Positions 1 to 9,502 of a stretch of DNA of 64,000 bases are shown in pieces (within the stretch, counting starts at the first letter, position 1; each line of letters opens with the position of its first letter). The DNA comes from Hedera helix. Lineage: Eukaryota; Streptophyta; Magnoliopsida; Apiales; Araliaceae. The stretch is taken from the NCBI GenBank assembly GCA_947179155.2, contig OX359275.1, positions 513,501 through 577,500 of the forward strand, in the 5' to 3' direction. Under the pieces are notes generated by a model. The model did not search any database, was not told where the DNA came from, and saw nothing but the letters and a program-made list of their open reading frames with translations. The position numbers were made by a program, and so were the translations under genes.

Positions 1-658
1 CAATAGATATAACAATTGTGAATGAAACAGGATTCAAATTTTAATAAACAGAATATTTGAATCTTAAAATGCTGAGAGGTCACTAAGGACCCTAAACTAA
101 CGAGGGTATAATAGAGTTTCCTCTGACCCTTTGAGTTGTTTGGTTTTCAAGGGGATCAGCCTATTCAACCCGCTGTATATGCATTACATTTAGTCACTGG
201 CGCCCAACGTCGGTTTTCCGACACAAAATCCCCTAATTTAGGGTTGTTCAATTCTCAGACTTAATATAAGAAATCCGCACCCAACAATGGTTTGGATAAG
301 CTTTTAAAAGTATTCAAGTATTGAATTTATAAACGTAATGTCTAGCTGAACTATTAGCTTTTGACATTTTTAGTACAATTCATGAATCAAGAACTAATAA
401 GCTTCAAGTGCACTAAGTGCGATTTTATAAACAATATGGATGTGGAATAATTTTAAATAATTAAATCACTTCAAGCTTTGACAATAAATACAAGTATAGA
501 AACTTGTTCAACAATAAATGAGTAGGGTTAGAGAACTTGCCTGTCTGCTCAGCTATAATAAATGTCTAGCTTTAACTAACTTGCTTTGAAAGACCTAACA
601 TTAATAAAGTCGGTCTAATAATTAGTACGGCGTATTTGCATAACTATACGCTTAATAA
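1..658 (-). repeat. Element B 3' LTR, distal fragment
   Basis: This stretch matches 26,833-27,490, inside the other LTR of element B, base for base with no net indel and 11 hand-counted substitutions, all transitions. It is therefore the far part of B's 3' LTR (B reads on the minus strand). About 417 bases of that LTR must lie left of the window. It is separated from its other part (12,647-13,294) by element A and by a deletion ending at 658. No gene is present. Confidence 0.85.
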
Positions 659-661
659 CTA
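656..661. other. Deletion junction between B LTR and A 5' LTR
   Basis: Sequence up to 658 continues B's LTR (partner position 27,490). Sequence from 659 continues A's LTR (partner position 10,202). The three bases TAA at 656-658 fit both sides. Compared with the complete copies, about 1,195 bases of A's LTR and about 2,181 bases of B's LTR are missing here. Short microhomology is the signature of illegitimate-recombination deletion, a known way plant genomes erode retrotransposons. Confidence 0.8.
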
Positions 662-3064
662 TGCATGCTAGGTTTATGGTTGTATTTTGAAATGTACAAA
701 TCAGAAATTGGATTTATATGGCTAGAAAGCTAGATCTATGAGTTTTAAAGAAAAATCCTTTTTGAACCTTTCACAAATATTGAATAACAAAGAAGTTATA
801 GCTTTAACCACAAAAGATGTCATTTTTAAACCCTAAGTGGTTCGATCCGTAAATTTCGTGTAAAACGTTTTAAAAATGTGATTGAACCATGGAATATTGT
901 AAAACAAGAAGTTACAAGGTTAACAAAACTGAGTTTGTGTCATTTGGACATATAGATCACATTTTATTCAAGTTTGAACCAATAAAACCAAGGATTAGTG
1001 AAGTTAGTTTTCACCTTATCCTTGTGAGCAGTTTTTAGTCTAGTTACGTTTGGAATTTGGATTTGTGTTCTAAAGAGAAATTGTAGAGGGGGAAATTCTG
1101 ATGAGAATGGACTCAAGAATCACCTCAAAATGTTTTAAAATGAAGAAGTTATGGCTGTCGGAGCGTCAGAGGGTCGGGCAGTCCTCAAATTCGGGTTTCA
1201 GAAAATTTGTACCACCGCCGCAGCGGTCAAACATTCTGTTAAAAACCTGTTTTAGCCGTCCGGGTCGGGTCGGGTCGGTCCGGGTTGAGTTTTTAATGAA
1301 AATTTAAGTTGAAATACATGTAAAATGAGTGTATTTCAATACTAAACCATATATGTAAAGTTTATTAGTGACTTAATGGTATCTAAATGTATAAAATAAA
1401 GACTTAAGTTAACACAATTAAAAGGTTAACTAGTGGTATTGTTTGAACAATATTAAAATATTATTAAATGATGAATAATATTAAGTATATGATTAAAAAG
1501 ATATTAAATGATGAATAACATTGTAATTGTGTAAAATATTATCAAATGAGTAATAATATTAGATGATGATTAAAATATTATTAAAATAATTAATAATATT
1601 AATAAGGGAATAAAATATTATTAAATGATTAATAATATTAAATAATGAATAAAATATTATTAAATGATTAATAATATTAGATATTTAATAAAATATTATT
1701 AAATGATTAATAATATTAGATAATTAATAAAATATTATTAAATGATTAATAATATTAGATACTTAATAAAATATTATTAAATGATTAATAATATTATATA
1801 CTTAATAAAATATTATTAAATGATTAATAATATTAGATATTTATTTGAACTATATTAAATAATTAATATAAGTTCCTTGTGTTTGAAATATTATCAAGTA
1901 GTGATAATATTTCCTAAGTGTTTAGTTACCCATAATTAATCAATTATGTGGTTCGTAAGGTTTATAAAGGTAATTATACTTAAAGGTATATGATACTAAT
2001 TTAAGATCAAACTGATTTAATTGTTAGGTCCGTTCAAGGATTGTTAAATTAAGTTGGTTAGCAGTAAACGACGCACGAGACAAGTCTTCTACCCTTAACT
2101 TGTACTTATTGTTGCAATTATTATTCAACTTTAATTACTTTGAGCAATTCAATTATTGTTGAGCAAGTATCTACACTCGTAGATATTTGACAGACCTTTG
2201 AGTGAATTAATTATCAAAAATTACTTCACATCATTATTGATTATTGTATTCGCACATAGTGCTTTTGCAAACTGTTTAAGAACGTCTAAGCTAATTGTTT
2301 CGGCTAGACAAATGCATGTTAAATTCATTTAGTTGAATATTATAAAAGCTTATCCAAACCATTGGCTGGTGCGGATTCTTACAGTAAGACTGAGATAGAA
2401 CAACCCTAGTTAAAGGGGATTTTTATTTGTCGGAGACCCGACAGCGCGCAAGAAAACTAAATGTGATGCATATACATAGGACATGAGAGGACTGATCCCC
2501 TCAAGTGTCCCGTTATTTTAACAAGGAGTCAGACATTGTATGTCTGTTCTACCTTAGTAGCAGTTCATGGTCATTAAAGACCACTCAGCAGTAAAGAGTC
2601 AATTCCTTCTTTTATTGAACATTGATTCTTGTTATCTTTCACAATTGCTATTGTTGAAACCTTGAAGTTATTTCCCTTCATCATGATATATCGTATGATT
2701 GTTGTTTATAAACTTGCTGAGCCATTTAGTTGCTCATTCTTGCTATATCATGACTATATTTCAGTCATTCCCGAAAGCTCTAAATCGGACAAAGGCAAGG
2801 GGAAAGCGAATGTTTAGTTTTAGAAATTGCATGCTAGTTTATATTACTGTTATGTAATTACTGTTGTAAATCTTTTGTATTTCCCTTAAGATATGTAAGG
2901 TTAAGATTAAGGTAATAGACCTTGGGAAGTGTAGCCTTTTTATTAAGGAACCTTTTGTATTATTCCGCGAAGTTTGAATACAATATATGTATTTCATTGT
3001 TGTTATGTATTGTACAGTGAGAACCAAACCCGAGGTTAAAGAACTCGGATTTGGGGTCATCACA
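659..3064 (+). repeat. Element A 5' LTR, truncated
   Basis: Pairs with 10,202-12,646 of the 3' LTR. The first 1,195 bases, which in the 3' copy contain the TATA box at 9,766-9,773, are missing. It keeps a GC-rich island (about 1,205-1,290, with a CCGCCGCAGCGG motif and GGGTC repeats), the AT hairpin minisatellite, and the end GGGTCATCACA where the 3' copy reads GGGTCGTCACA. Short open frames inside it (for example 1,101-1,307, repeated at 10,644-10,850) are LTR sequence and I do not call them genes. Confidence 0.88.
1455..1843 (+). repeat. AT-rich 39-bp hairpin minisatellite in A 5' LTR, about 10 units
   Basis: Units of about 39 bases, AAAATATTATTAAATGATTA... Each holds the perfect dyad AATATTATTAA / TTAATAATATT around a 4-base centre (ATGA). 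I count 10 units here and 11 in the 3' LTR, while flanking LTR sequence differs by only about 0.5%. The array therefore changes length faster than point mutation accumulates. Confidence 0.85.
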
Positions 3065-3067
3065 AGT

Positions 3068-3079
3068 TGGTATCAAAGC
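3068..3079 (+). promoter_or_regulatory. Primer binding site of element A (tRNA-iMet type)
   Basis: TGGTATCAAAGC lies three bases after the 5' LTR. It matches the standard plant initiator-Met PBS TGGTATCAGAGC with one mismatch. Element B has TGGTATCAGAG at the equivalent place. Confidence 0.8.
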
Positions 3080-3155
3080 TGTAGGTTAGAAACGCTAGGA
3101 TTTGCGAAACCTAGGTTATAACCTTAGTACTAAACTCTTATCGAGTGCGTTAGAA

Positions 3156-3215
3156 GATGAATCGGGGAGATTCATCATGTTGTGTATTTTTGGAGATGGA
3201 TTGAGAAAATCCATC
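3156..3215 (+). other. Twin leader hairpins of element A
   Basis: There are two perfect 8-bp stems with 5-base loops. At 3,156-3,176 GATGAATC / GATTCATC encloses GGGGA. At 3,195-3,215 GATGGATT / AATCCATC encloses GAGAA. Both recur in element B (26,303-26,323 and 19,148-19,168, minus strand). Position between PBS and first ORF is where retroelement packaging or dimerisation signals usually lie, but that role is inference. Confidence 0.6.
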
Positions 3216-3276
3216 GAGCCGAGATGTACATGATAAAATATCATTTCATTTCATCAATGAATATATTTTATTGTTG

Positions 3277-3306
3277 TACTAACATGTGTTATTTATGTTA
3301 TTGTAG
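3277..3306 (+). promoter_or_regulatory. Intron-like branch site and 3' splice acceptor before ORF0
   Basis: A TACTAAC branch-point match at 3,277-3,283 is followed by a T-rich stretch and TATTGTAG at 3,299-3,306. The AG lies one base before the ORF0 ATG. Element B keeps the same layout on the minus strand (TACTAAC at 19,086-19,080, ATATAG ending at 19,056) although the bases between have changed. The matching donor upstream could not be fixed; several GT sites exist between 2,890 and 3,110. Confidence 0.5.
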
Positions 3307-3307
3307 G

Positions 3308-4069
3308 ATGACGGAGATAGGACAGTCGAGCACTGCTGTAGAGGAGGTGATTTTTACGGATATCCCTATGGATACCGCACAGCCACGGGTGGCTGCACCT
3401 GTCGAGGAGCCAGAGTCAGATCCCGATGAGGGAGATAGAGAGGACGCTGTCTGGGGCGGAGTTATGGGGCAGTACAGTGAGGAGGAGGCCGATACTGATG
3501 ATGATGAGGATGATGAGCCAGCTGAGTATGTTGATGGCATGGGCACTGTCGCCAGTGACATCATCGATACTCTCACTACGGCTAACGATGAGCTAGAGGA
3601 GAGGGTTCAGCACCTAGAAGAGCAGAACCAGATCCACCAGCAGACAGATGAGCAGTACCGAGATACAGCTTATATGTTCTCTGGCGAGAACATAGAGCTG
3701 AAGGCGAGGATGGCCGAGATGGAGGCCAAGTTAGTAGCCGCTGAACTGAAGATTCAGCAGACGCAGGCAGAGAGGGAGGCCATGAGGGGCCAGATGCAGC
3801 AGGCAGTTGAGGATAGACTAGATATGGAGATCCAGCGTGATGCAGCTCACGGACAGATGATGGAGCTGGAGGACGAGGTTAGGGAGAAGAGGGTGAGGAT
3901 AGATAGACTCAGTTACGTCTATCGCTCATCAGTGGGTAGAATCCAGAGTAGGGTGCACTACTACCCTGCTGAGGAGGGTCAGACCTTGCACACCATTAGT
4001 AGGGGCGTGGTCAGGGCCATTGGAGATGAGGAGTACGACGATGCGGTTCGTCGAGGGATACACCGTTAG
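3308..4069 (+). CDS. ORF0 of element A: acidic coiled-coil protein of unknown function
   Basis: Open frame of 253 residues, uninterrupted. I chose this ATG because element B starts at the same place (MTEIGQSS / MAEIGQSS) and because it follows the acceptor-like AG at once; an in-frame ATG at 3,182 would add 42 unconserved residues. The N-terminal third is strongly acidic (runs of Glu and Asp around residues 35-80). The middle (about 95-205) is rich in Glu, Gln, Lys, Arg, Met and Leu, as in a coiled coil. The C-terminal 60 residues are the most conserved part (REKRVRIDRLSYVYRSS, then HYYPAEEG and HTISR, ending DEEYDD..RRG). No zinc knuckle, protease or polymerase motif is present. Extra ORFs before gag are known in Ogre/Tat elements, but I do not recognise this one. 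Conservation between two diverged copies argues that it was under selection. Confidence 0.6.
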   Translation: MTEIGQSSTAVEEVIFTDIPMDTAQPRVAAPVEEPESDPDEGDREDAVWGGVMGQYSEEEADTDDDEDDEPAEYVDGMGTVASDIIDTLTTANDELEERVQHLEEQNQIHQQTDEQYRDTAYMFSGENIELKARMAEMEAKLVAAELKIQQTQAEREAMRGQMQQAVEDRLDMEIQRDAAHGQMMELEDEVREKRVRIDRLSYVYRSSVGRIQSRVHYYPAEEGQTLHTISRGVVRAIGDEEYDDAVRRGIHR

Positions 4070-4414
4070 TAGTATTTTCTTTATTTATGTTGTATGTACA
4101 TAGATGCAGTAGAAACCCAACTTTTGTTTTGATAGAGGGTTAGTATGTTGTAAATCCCAACTCTATGAAGTTGGGGGATATGTTAGATCCCGTCTTTTGT
4201 TTTAACTATCGGGGTTAGCAGCGTTTATAGCAGTATGCTTATGATGTAAAAGTGCTACGCACTGTGATTTAGCATGTGAATATAAATGCATTTTCGTTTA
4301 TGTTTATATGTGTCGAGATGATTATTTGTGCTTTAGTTTAAAATACTTAAGCTACAAAACGAAAGTAAAAAGATTGAAACAACTTTAATTAATTAAATTT
4401 TCTTTATACAGAAA
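4070..4414 (+). other. Structured spacer between ORF0 and gag, ending in a second acceptor
   Basis: 345 bases without an ORF, but with blocks shared with element B's spacer (17,847-18,196). One is the dyad CCCAACT...AGTTGGG around 4,157-4,176. Another is AGTGCTACGCACT near 4,250 (B has AGTGCTATGCACT). The stretch TATAGCAGTATGCTT is also shared. It ends TTTTCTTTATACAG|AAA before the gag ATG at 4,415, with AG at 4,410-4,411. B reads TTTTTGTTTATAACAG|AAA at the same place. This looks like a 3' splice site feeding Gag. Confidence 0.5.
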
Positions 4415-5458
4415 ATGCCGCCACAGAGAAGAAATCAACGACTACCCCCACCACCACCCGAAGAGTCAGTGAACGCAGGAGGGGTACCACCAAACCCTGT
4501 CCAAGAGTTCGTAGAAATGCTAATGGGGGCATTTCGCGGATGCAACGAAGAGGCTACTGGAGCAACAAACCATGCTGCTCCACTAGCAACCTTTAAAGAC
4601 TTCAAACTGATAGGACCACCCGAGTTCAAATGGACCACGGATCCTATAGAAGCACAGACCTGGATAGAGGAGATGGAAAAAGTCTTCGAGGTCGCACGAG
4701 TAGCGGAGGAGCAAATGACCTCATTTGCTACCTTCATGATGAAAGGGGAGGCCAACCACTGGTGGAAGGCCAATAAGAGTAAAGCAGGGGCGGGAACGAT
4801 CGCGTGGGCACGATTCAAAGAGGTATTCTTGGAAAACTACTTTCCAGAGAGTACAAAGGCTAGGATGGAAATTAAATTCCTAGAGCTTAAGCAGGGGAAC
4901 TTGTCCGTATCAGAATACGCCGCCAAGTTCAATGAATTGGCAAGATTTGCTTCACACCAGGTGGACACTGAGGCGAGACGCGCCAGAAGATTTGAGCAGG
5001 GGCTGAAACCGTGGGTTTACAGTCGAGTAGCTGTTCTCCAGATCACAAACTTTGCAACATTACTGGAGAAAGTTATCATAGCTGAAGGTGGGAATGAAGC
5101 TTTGAATAAGCACAACCAGGAACGGAACAAGAAGAAGGGTGAAGGAGGAAACCGAGAGGGTAGCAGCGGGGGCAGCAACTCGAACAAACGCAAGTGGAAT
5201 AACAACAGCAGTTCGGGGACACCCCAGGGAAGTGAATCCAAGAAGGCCAGCAAATGCAGCCAGTGCGGGAAGAATCACTCTGGGGAGTGCATGAGGGGAA
5301 AGAACGTCTGTTATAACTGTGGGCAAGAGGGGCACATCGCTCCTAATTGTCCCACACCTAAGAGGAAGGGTTGTTTCGCCTGCGGGGCCATGGACCATCA
5401 ATTTAAGGATTGTCCAAAGAAGAAGAATACCGGGGGAAGTTCGGGCTATAGGGGAAGC

Positions 5459-5493
<35 letters not shown>

Positions 5494-8400
5494 ACTGACC
5501 ATTGGAGGGCCGGTGCCACAGAATAAACCAACGGCACGGACTTTCAACATGACGGTGCAGGATCCTGTTGAATCAAAAGACGTGGTGTCAGGTATTATTC
5601 CGATCAATGATATAAATGCTTATGTATTATTTGATTCGGGTGCTACCTGTTCATTTGTGTCTGATGAATTCGCTAGACGGTTAGAATTGCCTAGAAAAAA
5701 ATTAGAGAACCCAATGAACATAGAAGTTGCTAATAAAGAGGTGATTCCTGTAGAGTATGTACATAGGAACTGTTGTGCTGAAATCAGGGGTCAGAAGTTG
5801 AGGGTAGATTTAATTCCGATACGTTTGGGGGAGTTTGACGTTATACTTGGAATGGATTGGCTGTTTAACCATGGAGCTATAATTGATTGTCAAAGGAAGT
5901 GTATACACCTTAAGACACCAAACAGGTCTAAGGTCGTATTTTATGGCAGCAAGTCGTCTAGACAATCAACATGTCTGACGATGATGCAGGCCAAGAAACT
6001 GTTGAAGAAAGGTTGTGTAGGGTATTTAGCTCACATAGTGGACACACAAATGGTGAATCCCGAGATGGAGCAAATACCAGTAGTGAGGGAGTTCATGGAC
6101 GTGTTTCCAAACGAACTGCCAGGTTTACCGCCAGATAGGGAGATAGAATTTGTAATTGATTTGGTACCGGGGACAGCACCAATATCAAAGGCACCATATA
6201 GGATGGCTCCGGTAGAAATGAAGGAGTTAATGATCCAACTACAGGATTTGTTGGATAATAAGTACATTCAGCCAAATGTTTCTCCATGGGGAGCACCTGT
6301 GTTGTTTGTAAAGAAGAAGGATGGATCGATGAGGTTATGTATGGATTACAGAGAGCTGAATAAGGTGACAATTAAGAACAAGTACCCGTTGCCACGAATT
6401 GACGATCTTTTCGATCAATTGAAAGGGGCGAAGTACTTTTCAAAGATTGACTTGAGGACTGGTTATCATCAGTTGAAAGTCAGGAAGGAGGATGTACCCA
6501 AGACGGCATTCAGAACTCGATATGGGCATTATGAGTTTCTGGTGATGTCGTTTGGACTGACGAATGCGCCAGCCGCATTTATGGACATGATGAACAGAAT
6601 ATTCAAGCAGTACTTGGATAAATTTGTTGTTGTGTTCATTGACGATATTCTGGTGTATTCTAAAACGGAGGAGGAGCATGCTGAACACCTAAGATTAGTG
6701 TTGGAGATTTTACGGAAGGAGCAGTTGTATGCTAAATTTTCGAAGTGTGAATTCTGGTTGGAGAGAGTTCAATTTTTAGGTCATGTCATTGACAAGGAGG
6801 GAGTTTCAGTAGATCCAGCAAAGGTGGAAGCGGTGATGAATTGGGAACAACCAAGGACGCCGACGGAGGTAAGAAGTTTCTTGGGGTTAGCGGGTTACTA
6901 TCGGAGATTTATTTAAGATTTTTCAAAGATAGCAACACCGTTGACCAATCTAACGAGGAAGACGGTGAAATACGTATGGACGGAGAAGTGTGAGGAGAGT
7001 TTTCAGGAGCTAAAGAAGAGACTTAGTGAAGCACCTGTATTGACTTTACCGGACGATACGGGAGGTTTTACGGTCTACAGTGATGCATCGCACAAGGGAC
7101 TTGGCTGTGTGCTTATGCAAAACGGCAAGGTCGTTGCGTATGCGTCCAGACAGTTGAAGGATTACGAGAAGGGATACCCTACCCACGACTTGGAGCTGGC
7201 TGCGGTAGTGTTTGCCCTTAAAATCTGGAGACATTATTTATATGGAGAGAAATGTGAGATATTCACGGACCACAAGAGTCTGAAGTATATCTTCACACAG
7301 AAGGAGTTAAATATGAGGCAACGGAGATGGTTAGAATTGATCAAGGACTATGATTGTGAAATTCTATATCATCCCGGCAAGGCCAACGTAGTAGCAGATG
7401 CTCTAAGCAGAAAGAGCAGGGAGAAATTGTTCATCTTGACAGATCAGGAACAATTGGTTCAAGAGATGGCTCGAATGGAGTTGGAGGTAAGAAATCCAAA
7501 TGAGTCAATGGAAGTGGAAGCGAGCCCAACCCTGTTAGATCGGGTAAAAGAGGCTCAAGACAAAGATGAAGAATGTGTCAGAATAAGGATGAGAATGACC
7601 GAAGGGGAAGAGGTCAAGTTCAAGGAAGATAGCATGGGATTGCTAAGATTTGAAAATCGTGTTTGGGTGCCGCTAGTGCCCGAACTACAAGAAGAGATCT
7701 TGCAAGAGGCCCACAGTACGAGATACTCGATACATCCGGGAAGTACGAAGATGTATCAAGATCTGCGTCAGCATTTTTGGTGGCCGAATTTAAAAAGGGA
7801 GGTCGCAGAATGTGTCAGCCGATGCTTAACTTGTCAAAGGGTAAAGGCCGAACATCAGAGACCAAGTGGATTATTACAGCCGTTAGAGATTCCTGAGTGG
7901 AAATGGGAGCATATCACAATGAATTTTGTGGTAGGACTTCCAGCAACACAGAAGGGATTTGACGCAATTTGGGTAATTGTAGATCGACTAATAAAGTCAG
8001 AGCACTTTTTTCCGATCAAGATTAAGTTCAGTTTGGACCAGTTGGCTAAACTGTACATCAAGGAGATAGTTTCGAGACATGGGGTGCCGGTATCGATTGT
8101 GTCAGACAGAGATCCGCGCTTCACGTCAAAATTTTGGAGAAGTCTTCAGGAGAGATTGGGGACACAGTTGAGAATGAGTACAACATATCATCCGCAGATC
8201 GATGGGCAAAGTGAAAGAACAATACAGACTTTGGAAGATATGCTCAGGGCCTGTGTGATGGATTTCAAGGGCAGTTGGGAAAACCATCTACCACTAGTTG
8301 AGTTTGCATACAACAACAGTTATCATGCAAGCATAGGCATGCCGCCTTACGAAGCATTGTACGGAAGAAAGTGCAGAACACCTCTATGTTGGGATGAGGT

Positions 8401-8959
8401 AGGAGAACGCCGACTGTTGGGTCCGAAATTGGTTCAACAGACGGTAGGAATTATTAAGGTAATAAGAGCTCGGCTAGTAGTAGCTCAGGATCGTCAGAAG
8501 AAATACGCCGATTTACATCGACAGAAGCGAGACTTCGAAGTTGGAAGTTTTGTGTTCATGAAGGTATCTCCCTGGAAGGGGAAGATCCGATTTGGAAAGA
8601 AAGGGAAGCTGAGTCTGAGGTTCATAGGACCGTTCGAGATATTAAAGAGAGTGGGCGAAGTGGCGTACGAGGTAGCTTTACCTCCTGAACTTGAGCATAT
8701 TCACAATGTGTTTCATGTGTCAGTGCTGCGACCATACAAGCCAGACCACAAACATGTCATATCCTATGAGCCAAAACAAGTCGAGAAAGACTTATCGTAC
8801 GAGGAAATTTCTGTCCAGATACTAGATAGGAAAGAGCAGAGTTTACGGAATAAGGTTATACATTCTGTCAAAGTCCTTTGGAGGAACCACAACGCTGAGG
8901 AAGCTACGTGGGAGCTTGAAGAAAAGATGAGGGCTAACTATCCGCATCTGTTTGAGTAG
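4415..8959 (+). pseudogene. Element A gag-pol polyprotein (chromovirus), one nonsense codon and a lost integrase Asp
   Basis: One continuous frame broken once. Gag domain about residues 60-220; three Cys/His motifs at 281-292 (CSQCGKNHSGEC), 299-312 (CYNCGQEGHIAPNC) and 320-333 (CFACGAMDHQFKDC); a run of Asn from an AAC microsatellite (5,459-5,494); aspartic protease DSGAT at 408-412; reverse transcriptase with MDYRELN near 643 and FIDDILVYS near 741. TAA at 6,914-6,916 replaces a Gln codon (CAA in element B) and cuts the frame. Beyond it, in the same frame to 8,959, follow RNase H (YSDASHKGLG near 7,075), integrase with the His/Cys zinc motif (7,720-7,840) and a C-terminal chromodomain (VKVLWRNH...EEATWELEE, about 8,866-8,956). 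In integrase the first catalytic Asp is Asn (TMNFVVGLP near 7,918; B has TMDFVVGLP). Both changes are C-to-T or G-to-A. Confidence 0.92.
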
Positions 8960-8970
8960 TTTAAATTTGT

Positions 8971-8988
8971 AATTCCGGGGACGGAATT
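8971..8988 (+). other. Conserved hairpin between pol and polypurine tract (A)
   Basis: AATTCCG-GGGA-CGGAATT, a 7-bp stem with a 4-base loop. Element B has AATTCCG / CGGAATT with a different loop (13,313-13,330). Element D has AATTTCG / CGAAATT (30,600-30,617), a paired change that keeps the stem. Confidence 0.65.
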
Positions 8989-8993
8989 CTTAT

Positions 8994-9006
8994 AAGGGGG
9001 GGAGAA
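8994..9006 (+). other. Polypurine tract of element A
   Basis: AAGGGGGGGAGAA directly precedes the 3' LTR start TGTAATG at 9,007, the standard site for priming plus-strand DNA. Confidence 0.8.
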
Positions 9007-9443
9007 TGTAATGACCACGAATTTCATTAGTCATTGTAAATATACTTAATAAATATTTAGCAATGAATTTAAATTTTTCTCATTAATTAATTGTGCATTA
9101 GATAATTAAATAAATGTACTTATGTGCTTGTATGTTTATTTAAAGGATTAAAGCAAAGTGTATAATTAATTTAAGCAAATCTAATTGGATTATATTTTTA
9201 AATCCAAATAAGTTGATAAACTAGGTTAAAGATATTAACCTAGTAGCCCATGTAATTAATTTAATTACTAGCCCATGTAATTAATTAAACAAGCCCAATG
9301 CTTGATTTAATTAAATGTAACCTAGACTATTTAAAATAAGCCCAATGTGTTATTTAAATTGAGCCCAAACAATTTAATTGAATGAGCCCAATAGAAGTTA
9401 TTCCCAAGCCCAATGTGAAGTCCAATAAGGGTCAAACTTTGGT

Positions 9444-9502
<59 letters not shown>

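Noticed and set aside
1101..1307. 68-codon open frame, repeated at 10,644-10,850
   Set aside because: It lies inside the LTR in both copies and its sequence follows LTR identity. Two copies only 0.5% diverged say nothing about selection.
2629..2817. 62-codon frame near the LTR end, repeated at 12,211-12,399
   Set aside because: LTR sequence. The same region in B and F has no matching frame, only the GAGC/GCTC dyad and TTTCAG are conserved.
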